Below are positions 1-11,616 of a DNA stretch of 42,671 bases, in pieces; the stretch's first letter is position 1, and each line of letters opens with the position of its first letter. The stretch spans positions 1-42,671 of the forward strand of contig QXVZ01013920.1 of the NCBI GenBank assembly GCA_008931825.1, in the 5' to 3' direction. Source of the DNA: Phallusia fumigata (Eukaryota; Chordata; Ascidiacea; Phlebobranchia; Ascidiidae). Both the position numbers and the translations under genes were made by a program. The notes beneath the pieces are model-generated. The model was not told the DNA's origin and made no database searches. It worked only from the letters and a program-made list of their open reading frames with translations.

Positions 1-3000
1 CTGCGCAGCCGTTGCCAGCATAGCAGCATTTACTTGCAAAGTACGCAGCAGATCGCACGGCGTTCTGCAACTTAATGAGAATGTTAATTTTGCCTTGACC
101 AGCGATTTCATGCTCACACATTCGCGCGTCATCGATCTTCTACGTCATCCGTAGAGTCGCGACCTGTTCCAATACCCTTACCATAACTTTTCTTCTTCTA
201 TTTGCGCATCATTCAACCACAAACAAACTAGTTTAAAAACGCCGCGCTCAGCGTTGACGAGATTGTTTGCCGATGCTTTTTGTTCCTCTGTTCTTTCGCG
301 CTACATGAATAGGTATGTTCGACGCCGCGACGACAAACACTCGTGGCAAATCAAATACCACGTTTTTCGGAACTTTTTCGCAAAACAGTTTTTTCTTTGC
401 ATTCCAAAGAGTCGTAAAATAGTTTTGATCGCACTGAAGAGAAGAAGATTGTTTTGCTGACCTTCGCAATTTTACGAGAGGTTTAAATAATCCTTTTTAA
501 GAAGACCCCCATTATCCCTTAGTTTTATTCGGAGTGACGAAAATGGGCAGTGTAAGCATGTCACAACATGGCCTTACCATACATATGTATAATTAAACTC
601 ATCCTATATAAATTCAAGAATCAAGTATAAAGGGCCCTCTGTCACCTGAACACATCAGTTTCGTTTCATTCAATGTTGTCCCAACTGTCGTTTTCGGGAA
701 TATTACGTATCTTTCCTCTCATCCGGTTTTGTGGCGTTCTTGATGTTGCCGGTTCGCGCCTTTAAACACACACTGTTTTGCCGTCAGCTGCGCCCACGCA
801 AACACCGCTTTTGTTTGGTTCCACGTTGTAGGTGACCACGTTAACCCTTTAAAGTGAGTGTTTGACACGTCGACCAACTCACATGTACAAGTCGTGCAAT
901 GGCGATGTTCGACAAGGGGTCGGTCTCCGCGCACTTGACGCAGCAACTTCGGTGCTTCAACAACGTGAATTAACATCGACCGCCCAGTTAAACACACAGT
1001 GGCGCAATACTCCACCTTAAGCTAACAGTGGCAGCAAAAGCAGCCGCACAGCACAAGTTTGTCAGGGCTCGACTTGCTCGAAGAAAAAATTGTGGCCGTA
1101 GCTGAGCGTTGAAACAACAGTGACTTTTTGTTGAATGGGAAATTTAAATACCACTCTTTTCGCCATCCAATGCCGATGGATTTCGTAGCGACATAACATA
1201 CGATCACAATCACGTTCTCAGGGTTGTTGTAACCTCGAGTAGTCTATGACCCTAAAAACATCAATTGGTGGTATTAACTTTGATTGACAATGCTAACTTT
1301 ATTCAATATAAGTTTTTTACTACAGCCGAATGGCTCGGAGTCATGCGAACGAGCTCTTTAAAGAAATGTCGTCTCGCGTGCAATATTGACTTCGCCAAAT
1401 CAAATTATTTTTCGTCTTGACGGAACCGAACGCAGAAAAAATCACGTGTGTCTCCAGCTCACGTAATAAGTCACTTATTGGTCGCTTTGTTGTTTTCACT
1501 TGAAAGAGGAAGGCCAGTCGAGCAAATTTGCTTTGCAATTACAAGGAGTGCGGGAAGGGGATGCCGAGCGCCCCCACAGCACAGCAGGTGAATTGCGATT
1601 CGGCCGCATACAATTTCTGTCATTTCCTTGACTAATGAAAGCGATTTGTCTAGCGGCATCTTTGCAGAAAAGAGCTTGTTTTTACTGCTAAATAAGGCAA
1701 CCTGTTTTAAGTTTTTAGCCGCCTATGGATGTATTTCAAATGTAGAAAGCACGGTTTCTTATATTTAAGAAAGAAATGCGAAATAGCCAGTTGATCAGGG
1801 ATAGACTTTAGCCACGCAGCTTAATGCACATTTGTGTTAATAGTTTGAAGCTGGGATTCTCAACCGCGGCACTTACAACCGCATGCTGCTCTCAATCATT
1901 GCGGTTGTTATTGAACTGTTGTAAAAATCTATAGCGTTTTTACTGATACAACAACCGAATATGGCAAGCAAATTTGTCACGCAACTTACTGTCAGCGCTA
2001 AAAATGTACCGTAACGTTTTCTGTGCTTTTATCGATTGCAATTAATACGTAACTTTGGTTATAGTTTGTTCAAATGTCATAGTGAGAGGTGGAGATTTTT
2101 AAAACAAACATTTTCATGCGGCTCCTTGCAAACTTGAGGTTTCGAATTTGGCTCTGGCATTAAATTAGATTGAGAAACACCGGTTACCAGTATTCCCAGG
2201 TTTTACTACGCCAGAGGGTAGTCGAATCGATCTGAATTCATGGTTGCAAAAGGCGGGGAGACCACCCGCATTTGCGAATAAAGATTTTGTCTCATTCCAC
2301 CTCATTGCGAAGTGGCTCTGGGATTGATTTCAAACCAACCGCTGTAACTTCACGCGTCTGGCGCCTTGTTCGTCCGATTCCTATCTTAGTTCGAGATCGT
2401 CAAGTTCAGTCATGTGGGGAGTAGGAATTGTGTGTCGGGTAAATACCGCACGATGATCGGATGACTGACAAGTCGTATTTTGTTCTAAAGGGCAAAGATT
2501 TTTCCAGGTCCTCCATTTATCGATGTTATGGCGTCGATCGGCGATTTTGTGTTTAAGACCTTGATGTAGTTGTTCTGAAACTTTTTGGCTTGCGGGACTC
2601 TAACAAACCGTATTATTTCGCGGCACACATCGCAGCCCAAACCACAAAAAATTGTTCTAGGAATTTGGTTTTGCAACTTTAATGTGATGGGTGAGGCTGC
2701 TTTTGGTAGCAAACAAGATCAAAATGAGGTTCTGGCGTTGTCATGTGCACCCGCATTTGTCAGTGACATGGCACGTGATATAAGAGTTGCACTCCGCATA
2801 AACCAATATTTCGCGGCTCACTTAAGCCGCACTTAGTCTGAGAATTATTGCCATAGAGGATTGCCACCTCAACTTTGATCTGTGGCGACGTCTCTAAACG
2901 TTCGCATAGATTAGGTAAACTAGAGAAAATAGTTTTGTGGAATACGGCATGACGTTTACTTCAAATGTTTTTCCATCCAACGCAGGCGATATGTTTGTTT

Positions 3001-4162
3001 AATAAAGTTTTATGTGTCAATTTTTGTAATAACTACTACATCAACGTAAAACTAAGACCCGTACTGCATGTTATAAATTTGACTGTTGAAATTTTTCCTA
3101 ACAAGCTGCTACACACGCATAACAACGCGAATACATACCTGTGGGTTGGTCGTGGGAAACTTCTTCACCCCTTTGTGTGCGAGCGACAAAAATAACAGGC
3201 TTGACGCCTTCATAATAGAATCGGTAACAGCAATTTCGAGTCATTTCTCAATCGTCAACTCTCATTTGGCCATGACGCCATTTCTCACCGTCGTTGTTTC
3301 GCAAATCAACAAAGGGCCAACCTCTGTAAATATCCGAGGTCAATTTCAACATCAGTTCTTAGAGTTTGTTATTTAATCCCGTCAAAGCCTGTCGGAACTG
3401 CAGTTCGTCTGTATTTCGTCAGGTTGTCGGACACACAAAAAAACGGCAAACATGACATCCGGGCGGTTGTAATGCTTTCCGTGTGTTGGTACTCAATCTT
3501 CGAAGGACAATGCGTTGTATAACCTTATGCTCGACTTTGATAAATACTCATGGCGTTCGTATTTGCAGCCGGGCACGTTGCAGGAAATCTAACGCTTCGA
3601 TCAAAAATTTATTGACGTTATCCTTATTTGTTCATGCCAAAGGCCTTTGTGATGTAATCATGTGGAATATGAGGGACTAAGTATTGAAAAAATAGTTTGG
3701 GGGTTTGTTGTGATCCTCTTCCACAATAAAAATCTAGGGTTGTACCCTCGATAGCAAAACTGTAAGTCACACTGATAGTACAGTAAATTAACATGTATTT
3801 AACATGTGAATAACTCAATTCGTCCGATAACAGTCATACCAAATCTGTGGTAATTCAAATGTTTGTAAACAATTACAAGCATCGCCGTACAAGATCAGAC
3901 ATGCGGGACACCAGACTAACTGTTCACGAATTCCCAAAACCTGTGAAAACAACTCTACAAGAGGCTAAGTCGTAAGGTTAGATACAAATTCCGGGCGCCA
4001 CTTGAGTCAAGCATCGTTGACGAACGAATCAAGTGTCATCAACAACAACACTAATGTATGGGATTGTGTTGGCGCAGGTGCTCATACTTTCCCTTACTCA
4101 GTCGCTTCAAGTGACATCGCGTTCGTTGCTGGGACTGCGCTTGTTTCGCCCTGTGTTAATCC
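1..4162. other. No recognisable gene
   Basis: AT-richer than the right half of the window. All ORFs are under about 100 codons and resemble no family I know. I find no transposon ends, tandem arrays or RNA genes. It could be intergenic or part of a long 5' intron. Confidence 0.5.
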
Positions 4163-4884
4163 CTTGATGGTTATTGGCCTGGTTACTTACCCTTTTGACT
4201 GAAACTACGCATAGGATCGCTTGGCACGTTGTTATTTTGCCTTTCTTGCTCGATGAAGCTATGGCGAGCAATAACTACTGTATAGCGCCACTGATAATAA
4301 GTAACCTTAGTTTAAAACTTAATTGTTTTCCACCATCATAGCTATTCAATTTTTTTTCTAAAAGTCTAAAAGATTCGTCTCAATGTTCTCGCATAAGCAA
4401 AAACGTTGAAGTGTTCTTTTCAGATGCCCTAGTTGAGAAAGTTAAACAACAGCTGGTGTATATTTAACCAAACCAACAGTTTTTTCCCGCCGTCAAAAAC
4501 TACTTTTGTTTAATCGTGCGCAGGCTACCCCAATTTCTTGAGACGAGTCGCAGTGTTTCGGCGTCTGCTAGTCTAGCGGCAAGAAATGCGTGGTTACGTT
4601 GCCACCGGTGGGCGCACGAGATTAAGTTTTTTGTTATTGCCGCACCTTGCGTCATCACTCGAATCTAATGATTTAGTTATAATATAGTTAAAATTATTGT
4701 TAAATGTATATTGTAAAGCGTCCTGGCTAACTGTTTGTTTGTACTTTATATATTACAGCAGTTTAAGAAAGGCAAAATCATGCAAAACACCTTGTATAAA
4801 ATACAAACGGTAGCCGGTAGTGACCATTACATCATCGGGCACATATAACAAAATGATTTGTATGTAAAAAATTGATTTTCCTAA
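4163..4884. repeat. Block A, first copy of a duplicated contig segment
   Basis: 722 bp, repeated at 6898-7620 with scattered SNPs and small indels (for example CATAGGATCGC versus CATAGGTCGC, and GTAACCTTAG versus GAAACCCAAA). The second copy begins and ends exactly at n characters. Best read as two alleles or unmerged contigs rather than a genomic repeat. Confidence 0.9.
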
Positions 4885-5857
4885 AAATACAACTCACACT
4901 TAGCAACCGATTAACAGATTACGGTGCCTTAGAAACAGATCGGTGACGTCATAATTTGCGGTGACGGATCCAGTAATTACAAAAAGATGACGCTTATAGG
5001 TGGGGATTTGCCGTTGTAATTCCTACTAACTTTTAACCCCACCTCATTACGTCATTCTGTTTGCGCTTTCACCTTTGACAGCCGAATCCTGAACAGGAAG
5101 CGACCCTCGGCCCCAAAACTCCTCTCGTCAAGATTTACTATTTAAAATGTCACAGGGTCTTATATCGACGCCATAATAAATCCTTGACGTCGTCAACCTT
5201 TACCATAACAGCGCGTCTCCACGGTTTCAAACTACCAAAATAGCTGAGACCTAATCATTAACCCAATTTTACGATGCCTCTATTTCCCGTGGCCACGTAA
5301 ATGTCGTGGCGCAACTCTCACACAGACCCGTGCGACACTCGCCGCGCGACGCGGGACTTTCCGCGCCGTTCGTTGTGAGTTATCGAGATTTGCAAAGACA
5401 GCAAAAACAAACGCGTCTGTGTCGGTCGTTTTACGGGCTCGTTTAGAGTTCATTGACACGGTTCCCTCAAAACCAATATTTTTTCTTTGGTTTTGCATTG
5501 TTTCTTTTTGCATGATACGAGATGGGCGGTAAATCACGGAACTGTTTTTACGTTTGCCTTTTTAGCGACCTGACCAAGTTTGGTATTGAACCCGTTTATG
5601 TCGGGGTAAATGTCAAGGTTGGGTAAAGTCTGGGTAACGTTGTTCCAGCTCGTAACTGTGTTGTAACATTCCGGTGACGCAGTTGTTTTGGTTAATGGGG
5701 CATCAATGCAAACATTACCTTGAAAAGATTTTATACAATCTGTCCCGTAAATCTTTGCTTCAAATGTCATTTTCGCGCGTCAAAGCTTTTCTTGTTTTGC
5801 CTGATTCACTTCCGCTCGTATTCCCGCTAAAACGACGTTTTTCAAATCAGTGGATTA
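4885..5857. other. Spacer present only between blocks A and B
   Basis: 973 bp found in the first copy. In the second copy it is represented only by the single n at 7621. It holds a minus-strand ORF (5534-5770) and a TGACGTCA at 4944-4951. No gene is recognised. Confidence 0.7.
5534..5770 (-). other. Possible small ORF, 78 codons, unrecognised
   Basis: Starts at an ATG in a favourable context (GCGAAAATGAC) directly after an in-frame TGA. The translation begins MTFEAKIYGTDCIKSFQ, then a GTAATG donor-like sequence follows, so it could be a short first exon instead. I recognise no domain, signal peptide or membrane segment. The length is within chance. Listed because the composition looks more protein-like than most shadows. 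Confidence 0.12.
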
Positions 5858-6896
5858 CAGCTGGTCATCTTTCCTGCTTTGTTAAATGGAAACTTCGCGG
5901 AGCTTTGACGCCGTTGCCGGTTCAAAGCCTCATTCATCTCATTAATCACAACTTACAGCAAGATAATTCGAAGATTGCCGGTCATTAGGATGATTTGATC
6001 GGTCGTGCTCCTATAAGCCCAACTCGATCTAACGTTTTTTTTCTTTTCTGCATTTGGTGACGAACCGCAAATTTACATTTGTTATTCTTGAACCCTGGCC
6101 GCTCTCTACACTAAAATCAGTACCTGACACTTTTGTTGCGCATTTCCTGCTCTAACGTCAAAGGAATAACCAATTTGTGCACCTTTTGTTAACAACTACT
6201 TCTTTGTTGCTCTTTCAAAACGACATTTTATTCCCTTTGAATTGAAAACATTTACATTCCCCTTTAAGCGAAAGTCTTAAAACGGCGAGTAATATTTAAT
6301 ACGTACATTAGAGATCCTTCAAAGACTTTTGCCGAGATACACCTGCCCTTGCCCCTGTGCATCAGAGTAACGACGACAGAATAGTTCGGGTCAACATAAC
6401 AACCGCGGTTTGCGACGTCATAAAAGCTCGCTTCGGCCCTGACTACTTGGGATAACGTTTCAAAGGGATGACGTTTGGGACTTTATTAACATACTTTCAC
6501 TGCGCTTTCAAGTTCTTCTTCGTGCAGCGCCCGTAGCCAAAAATTAAACTGCTCGACAGCATTAAACCTGTCTTCCTTCGGGGGCTCCGTATCACACGAA
6601 GCGCTGGGATTCTCGTCTTGCCTGTGATGAATGGGCCGAGTCGGAATTATCTCATTTGCTCGATCTGCTGTTAAACCTAATCCCTTAACGAGGGTACCCG
6701 TCCGGCGTGGTCGCGTCCCGAACAAGGCTGCGCTTTATGCGATTCCTGTTAACATTCATGTTCATATAGGACGGTAATGTTTTAAACGTGACACTGTGAT
6801 CATTTCATAATCATATCTGCGAAATTTCAATAAACGTTAGAGATGTAATCGCAAATTTTCCCGACTCTTTCTTTAACTCTACATGTTGAACTACGC
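5858..6896. repeat. Block B, first copy of a duplicated contig segment
   Basis: 1039 bp, repeated at 7622-8677 with SNPs and indels. The second copy carries a net insertion of about 21 bp near 7950-7971 and a 5-bp deletion near 8306. The first copy ends at the n (6897). Confidence 0.9.
6486..6725 (-). other. Possible minus-strand exon, unrecognised
   Basis: An open frame with no ATG near its start (it opens with TTG, just after an in-frame TAA). It contains TGTLVKGLGLTADRANEII and FNAVEQFNFWLRALHEEELE, and ends at AAA|GTATGT, a good donor. The duplicate copy (8294-8506) has a 5-bp deletion just after WLRAL that shifts the frame. This argues against constraint or marks a broken allele. I recognise no family. 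Confidence 0.15.
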
Positions 6897-6897
6897 N

Positions 6898-7620
6898 CTT
6901 GATGGTTATTGGCCTGGTTACTTACCCCTTTTGACTGAAACTACGCATAGGTCGCTTGGCACGTTGTTTTTTTGCCTTTCTTGCTCGATGAAGCTATGGC
7001 GAGCAATAACTACTGTATAGCGCCACTGATAATAAGAAACCCAAAATTTAAAACTTAATTGTTTTCCACCATCATAGCTATTCAATTTTTTTCTAAACGT
7101 CTAAAAGATTCGTCTCAATGTTCTCGCATAAGCAAAAACGTTAAAGTGTTCTTTTCAGATGCCCGAGTTGAGAAAGTTAAACAACCGCTGGTGTATATTT
7201 AACCAAACCAACAGTTTTTTTCCCGCCGTCAAAAACTACTTTTGTTTAATCATGCGCAGGCAACATCAATTTCTTGAGACGAGTCGCAGTGTTTCGGCGT
7301 CTGCTAGTCTAGCGGCAAGAAATGCGTGGTTACGTTGCCACCGGTGGGCGCACGAGATTAAGTTTTTTGTTATTGCCGCACCTTGCGTCATCACTCGAAT
7401 CTAATGATTTAGTTATAATATAGTTAAAATTATTGTTAAATGTATATTGTAAAGCGTCCTGGCTAACTGTTTGTTTGTACTTTATATATTACAGCAGTTT
7501 AAGAAAGGCAAAATCATGCAAAACACCTTGTATAAAATACAAACGGTAGCCGGTAGTAACCATTACATCATCGGGCACATATAACAAAATGATTTGTATG
7601 TAAAAAATTGATTTTTCTAA
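6898..7620. repeat. Block A', second copy between two n's
   Basis: Matches 4163-4884 along its whole length and is bounded exactly by n at 6897 and n at 7621, the mark of a small contig placed between two others. Confidence 0.9.
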
Positions 7621-7621
7621 N

Positions 7622-8677
7622 CAGCTGGTCATCTTTCCTGCTTTGTTAAATGGAAACTTCGCGGAGCTTTGACGCCGTTGCCGGTTCAAAGCCTCATTCA
7701 TCTCATTAATCACAACTTACAGCAAGATAATTCGAAGATTGCCGGTCATTAGGATGATTTGGTCGGTCGTGCTCGTATAAGCCCAACTCGATCTAACGTT
7801 TTTTTGTCTTTTCTGCATTTGGTGGCGAACCGCAAATTTACATTTGTTATTCTTGAACCCTGGCCGCTCTCTACACTAAAATCAGTACCTGACACTTTTG
7901 TCGCGCATTAAATACTGTAACGTCAAAGGAAAGACCAATTTGTGCACCTACTTAGCCATGGTACCGAACTCTTGTTAACAACTACTTCTTTGTTGCTCTT
8001 CCAAAACGACATTTTATTCCCTTTGAATTGAAAACATTTACATTCCCCTTTAAGCGAAAGTCTTAAAACGGCGAGTAATATTTAATACGTACATTAGAGA
8101 TCCTTCAAAGACTTTTACCGAGATACACCTGCCCTTGCCCCTGTGCATCAGAGTAACGACGACAGAATAGTTCGGGTCAACATAACAACCGCGGTTTGCG
8201 ATGTCATAAAAGCTCGCTTCGGCCCTGACTATTTGGGATAACGTTTCAAAGGGATGACGTTTGGGACTTTATTAACATACTTTCACTGCGCTTTCAAGTT
8301 CTTCTTAGCGCCCGTAGCCAAAAATTAAACTGCTCGACAGCATTAAACCTGTCTTCCTTCGGGGGCTCCGTATCACACGAAGCGCTGGGATTCTCGTCTT
8401 GCCTGTGATGAATGGGCCGAGTCGGAATTATCTCATTTGCTCGATCTGCTGTTAAACCTAATCCCTTAACGAGGGTACCCGTCCGGCGTGGTCGCGTCCC
8501 GAACAAGGCTGCGCTTTATGCGATTCCTGTTAACATTCATGTTCATACAGGACGCTAATGTTTTAAACGTGACATTGTGATCATTTCATAATCATATCTG
8601 TAAAATTTCAATAAACGTTAGAGGTGTAATCGCAAATTTTCCCGACTCTTTCTTTAACTCTACATGTTGAACTACGC
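7622..8677. repeat. Block B', second copy after an n
   Basis: Matches 5858-6896. Sequence after 8677 is unique and continues the scaffold, so this copy is the left end of the next contig. Confidence 0.9.
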
Positions 8678-10359
8678 TGTGGTTAGGATCTCAGATTGTA
8701 GACAGCGGGGTAAGTGCTATTACCGTGACGTTTTTCCAAGAAGGGAATTTCCATAGCAATTTGCAATAAACATAAATGCTAAGTATCTTCGAGTAAAATT
8801 AAGGCGTAAGCGTTTAAGTGCGCAATACATCGCCTTGTTTGTCAATCCACGCGCCATACTTCAGCCTTGTTTTACTTTCCTTAAAGTGTCGCCTAATTTT
8901 ATTCCACTTGGTGCAATGAAATTTGATCTGAATTAATTTTTCATGGCGCAGGTAGACTGTCGCGTGCCAGTAAGCACTCGAGACGTTCATTACAGTGCAA
9001 CGATAATGCCCACGCAGCTAACACAAACGAGACCGTACTGAAAAACCTGAACGAGCCACTGGATGCGATGATGTTATAATGCGTCAAAGCAACGACTTGA
9101 ATTTGACAGGCGCATTAAGGATTACTGTCAATACGAGCCAAACCGCGAAAGTGATAGGAAAATGGGCGGAACTTCGTCGTAATGATACTGTCGCCACATG
9201 AGTTTCTCTTCAAACCGGAGCTTCTGCAAGAAATGTATTACAGACATCCACATGGGGCAGCAGTGCCTATCAAGATGCATAACCCACACAAGTTATCAAT
9301 GTTGCAGTGTTCTACGATGACCTAATGTTCCTTTTTTGGAATCGTGTCATGGTTTTTGTAAAGTTTCTTTCGTGGCACTGTTTCGATCGGGCAGGCGACG
9401 GAGAGCACAGAGGCCCAAATTGATAGGTTGCCACAATTTCTTTCATGTCCATTGTTGTCGCAGGTGTGAACCATGGTCCGAAGGGACGAATTAAACGCTC
9501 AAACTTGTTATTTTCGCGGCGACATGCCAAAATTTGGTCGCGGCCGCCATAACATTTTATTTACCCAGTGGAAATGAAAAGCGGACAAGGGTAAGGGGGA
9601 GTCGCAAAGTTCGGGGCGTTCTCTAATAGTATATATTGGCCCGACGTGTGTGGCTTTGATGAATATTTAAAGGGAATTCTTTTGTTTGCATTGTGTTATT
9701 TTATTAGTTTCTTGACAATGTGGATATGAGCAGTCTCGAGGCCTAAGGTAAACTTTAATAAGCAGAAAGGGGAAATCCACAACTTAATACGTATTGGTAC
9801 AAATAAAAATGGCGATGTGGAAAATCAGACGTGTATTTAGAGCTTTGACGATGATGAAACATTCAACACCTTCCCAATTCCTTAGTAAAAAAATAAACCC
9901 CGGGTTTGTACCAAACCAAACGTGCAGTTGGAGCTGTTTCGGGTTTTTTAGTGGTCTGTGATTGGGGTACGCACACGCGCGCATTAAAACCGTGTAGATA
10001 CGATGATAAAAACATCCACCACCTTACCAGACGCACAGTAGTTTCCCCGGAGGATGAAGTTGAACCCAAACAGCGCCGCAGCCCCCACAGACACTTGTCA
10101 TAACGTGTACGCCTTTTCCCGGCGCCTGATTGCGACTGATGGGCAGAGACGGTGGCACCTCGAAGTCGCGCTTTCATCCGACTGAAATTGGAGTGAAAAT
10201 TACGGGATAAACGGGCAATTTGTTCAGGACGAATTCGCGATCAAAGCGCCACAACTGTCGTGTCCATGGATGTTTATTTCTCTTTGCGACAGGCAAATCT
10301 TTCCTCACAATAAAGCGTTAAGGCAAGGTCTTGAAATTGAACACGCAACCGCTTTAGCT
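8678..10359. other. No recognisable gene
   Basis: Unique sequence with only short chance-length ORFs (up to 104 codons). A GTAAGT at about 8705 has no usable upstream exon. Confidence 0.5.
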
Positions 10360-11616
10360 TGCCTACAGTGACCGTGTCTTGTTTTGACCTAAGCGATAAG
10401 ACGATTAATCCAATCTGCCAGCGTACGTGAGGTTGGTCACTTGCACGAGTGTTCCAACACGTCCTCGAATCCAATTCGAGCACCATCTGAGGAGCCTGTT
10501 TCTCGTCTTTTGCCACAAAACTCACTCAGCATTTCTGAATGACTTCTTTAGAGCTAAATGTGCCACTGTTAGCGGGTTTTCAGTGGCTGTGGATGGTTTT
10601 GTGTCTGGTTGGTTGTCAAAACACAATTGCTTGGCAGCACCTTGTGGTCGCTAAATGCGTGGTTTGTTGAAGGCGTTTAGTTAAATTTATGTGTATTTTT
10701 AAGCAGATTCATCCAGTTCGCCAAGAGGCGTACCTTTCTTGTCTTGGCTAACAGAAACCGATGCCATCTATGTAGATAACCTTTTCCGACCCCTTGAACC
10801 GCATTTCGGACATTTTTCTCAGGTCGCCTTTCATCTGATCTTCGGCAGTTGGGTCGTCGATCATCGGATGACCGCGACGTATGTGTCGGGCATTAAATTT
10901 GCCCGGGTTAAGGTCGGTCACCTGAGCTTCCGCCGGTTGAACACAGCAAGATCGATGCCTTCCTCTGCACTGGTTGCCGTCAGGGGAANTGCCTACAGTG
11001 ACCGTGTCTTGTTTTGACCTGAGCGATAAGTCGATTAATCCAATCTGCCAGTGTACGTGAGGTTGGTCACATGCATAAGTGTTCCAATGTCCTCGAATCC
11101 AATTCGAGCACCATCTGAGGAGCCTGTTTCTCGTCTTTTGCCACAAAACTCATTCAGCATTTCTGAATGACTTCTTTAGAGCTAAATGTGCCACTGTTAG
11201 CGGGTTTTCAATCGCTGTGGATGGTTTTGTGTCTGGTTGGTTGTCAAAACACAATTGCTTGACAGCACCTTGTGGTCGCTAAATGCGTGGTTTGTTGAAG
11301 GCGTTTAGTTAAATTTATGTGTATTCTTAAGCAGATTCATCCAGTTCGCCAAGAGGCGTACCTTTCTTGTCTTGACTAACAGAAACCGATGCCATCTATG
11401 TAGATAACCTTTGCCGACCCCTTGAACCGCATTTCGGACATTTTTCTCAGGTCGCCTTTCATCTGATCTTCGGCAGTGCGGTCGTCGATCATCGGATGAC
11501 CGCGACGTATGTGTCGGGCATTTAATTTGCCCGGGTTAAGGTCGGTCACCTGAGCTTCCGCCGGTTGAATGCAGCAAGATCGATGCCTTCCTCTGCACTG
11601 GTTGCCGTCAGGGGAA
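10360..11616. repeat. 0.63-kb direct duplication across an n
   Basis: 10360-10988 and 10990-11616 are near-identical, differing by SNPs and small indels, with a single n between them. Typical of an undetected contig overlap. No gene recognised in either copy. Confidence 0.92.

Noticed and set aside
4163..8677. True segmental or transposon duplication
   Set aside because: Copy ends coincide exactly with n's and there are no terminal repeats or target-site duplications; contig artefact or allelic copy is simpler.
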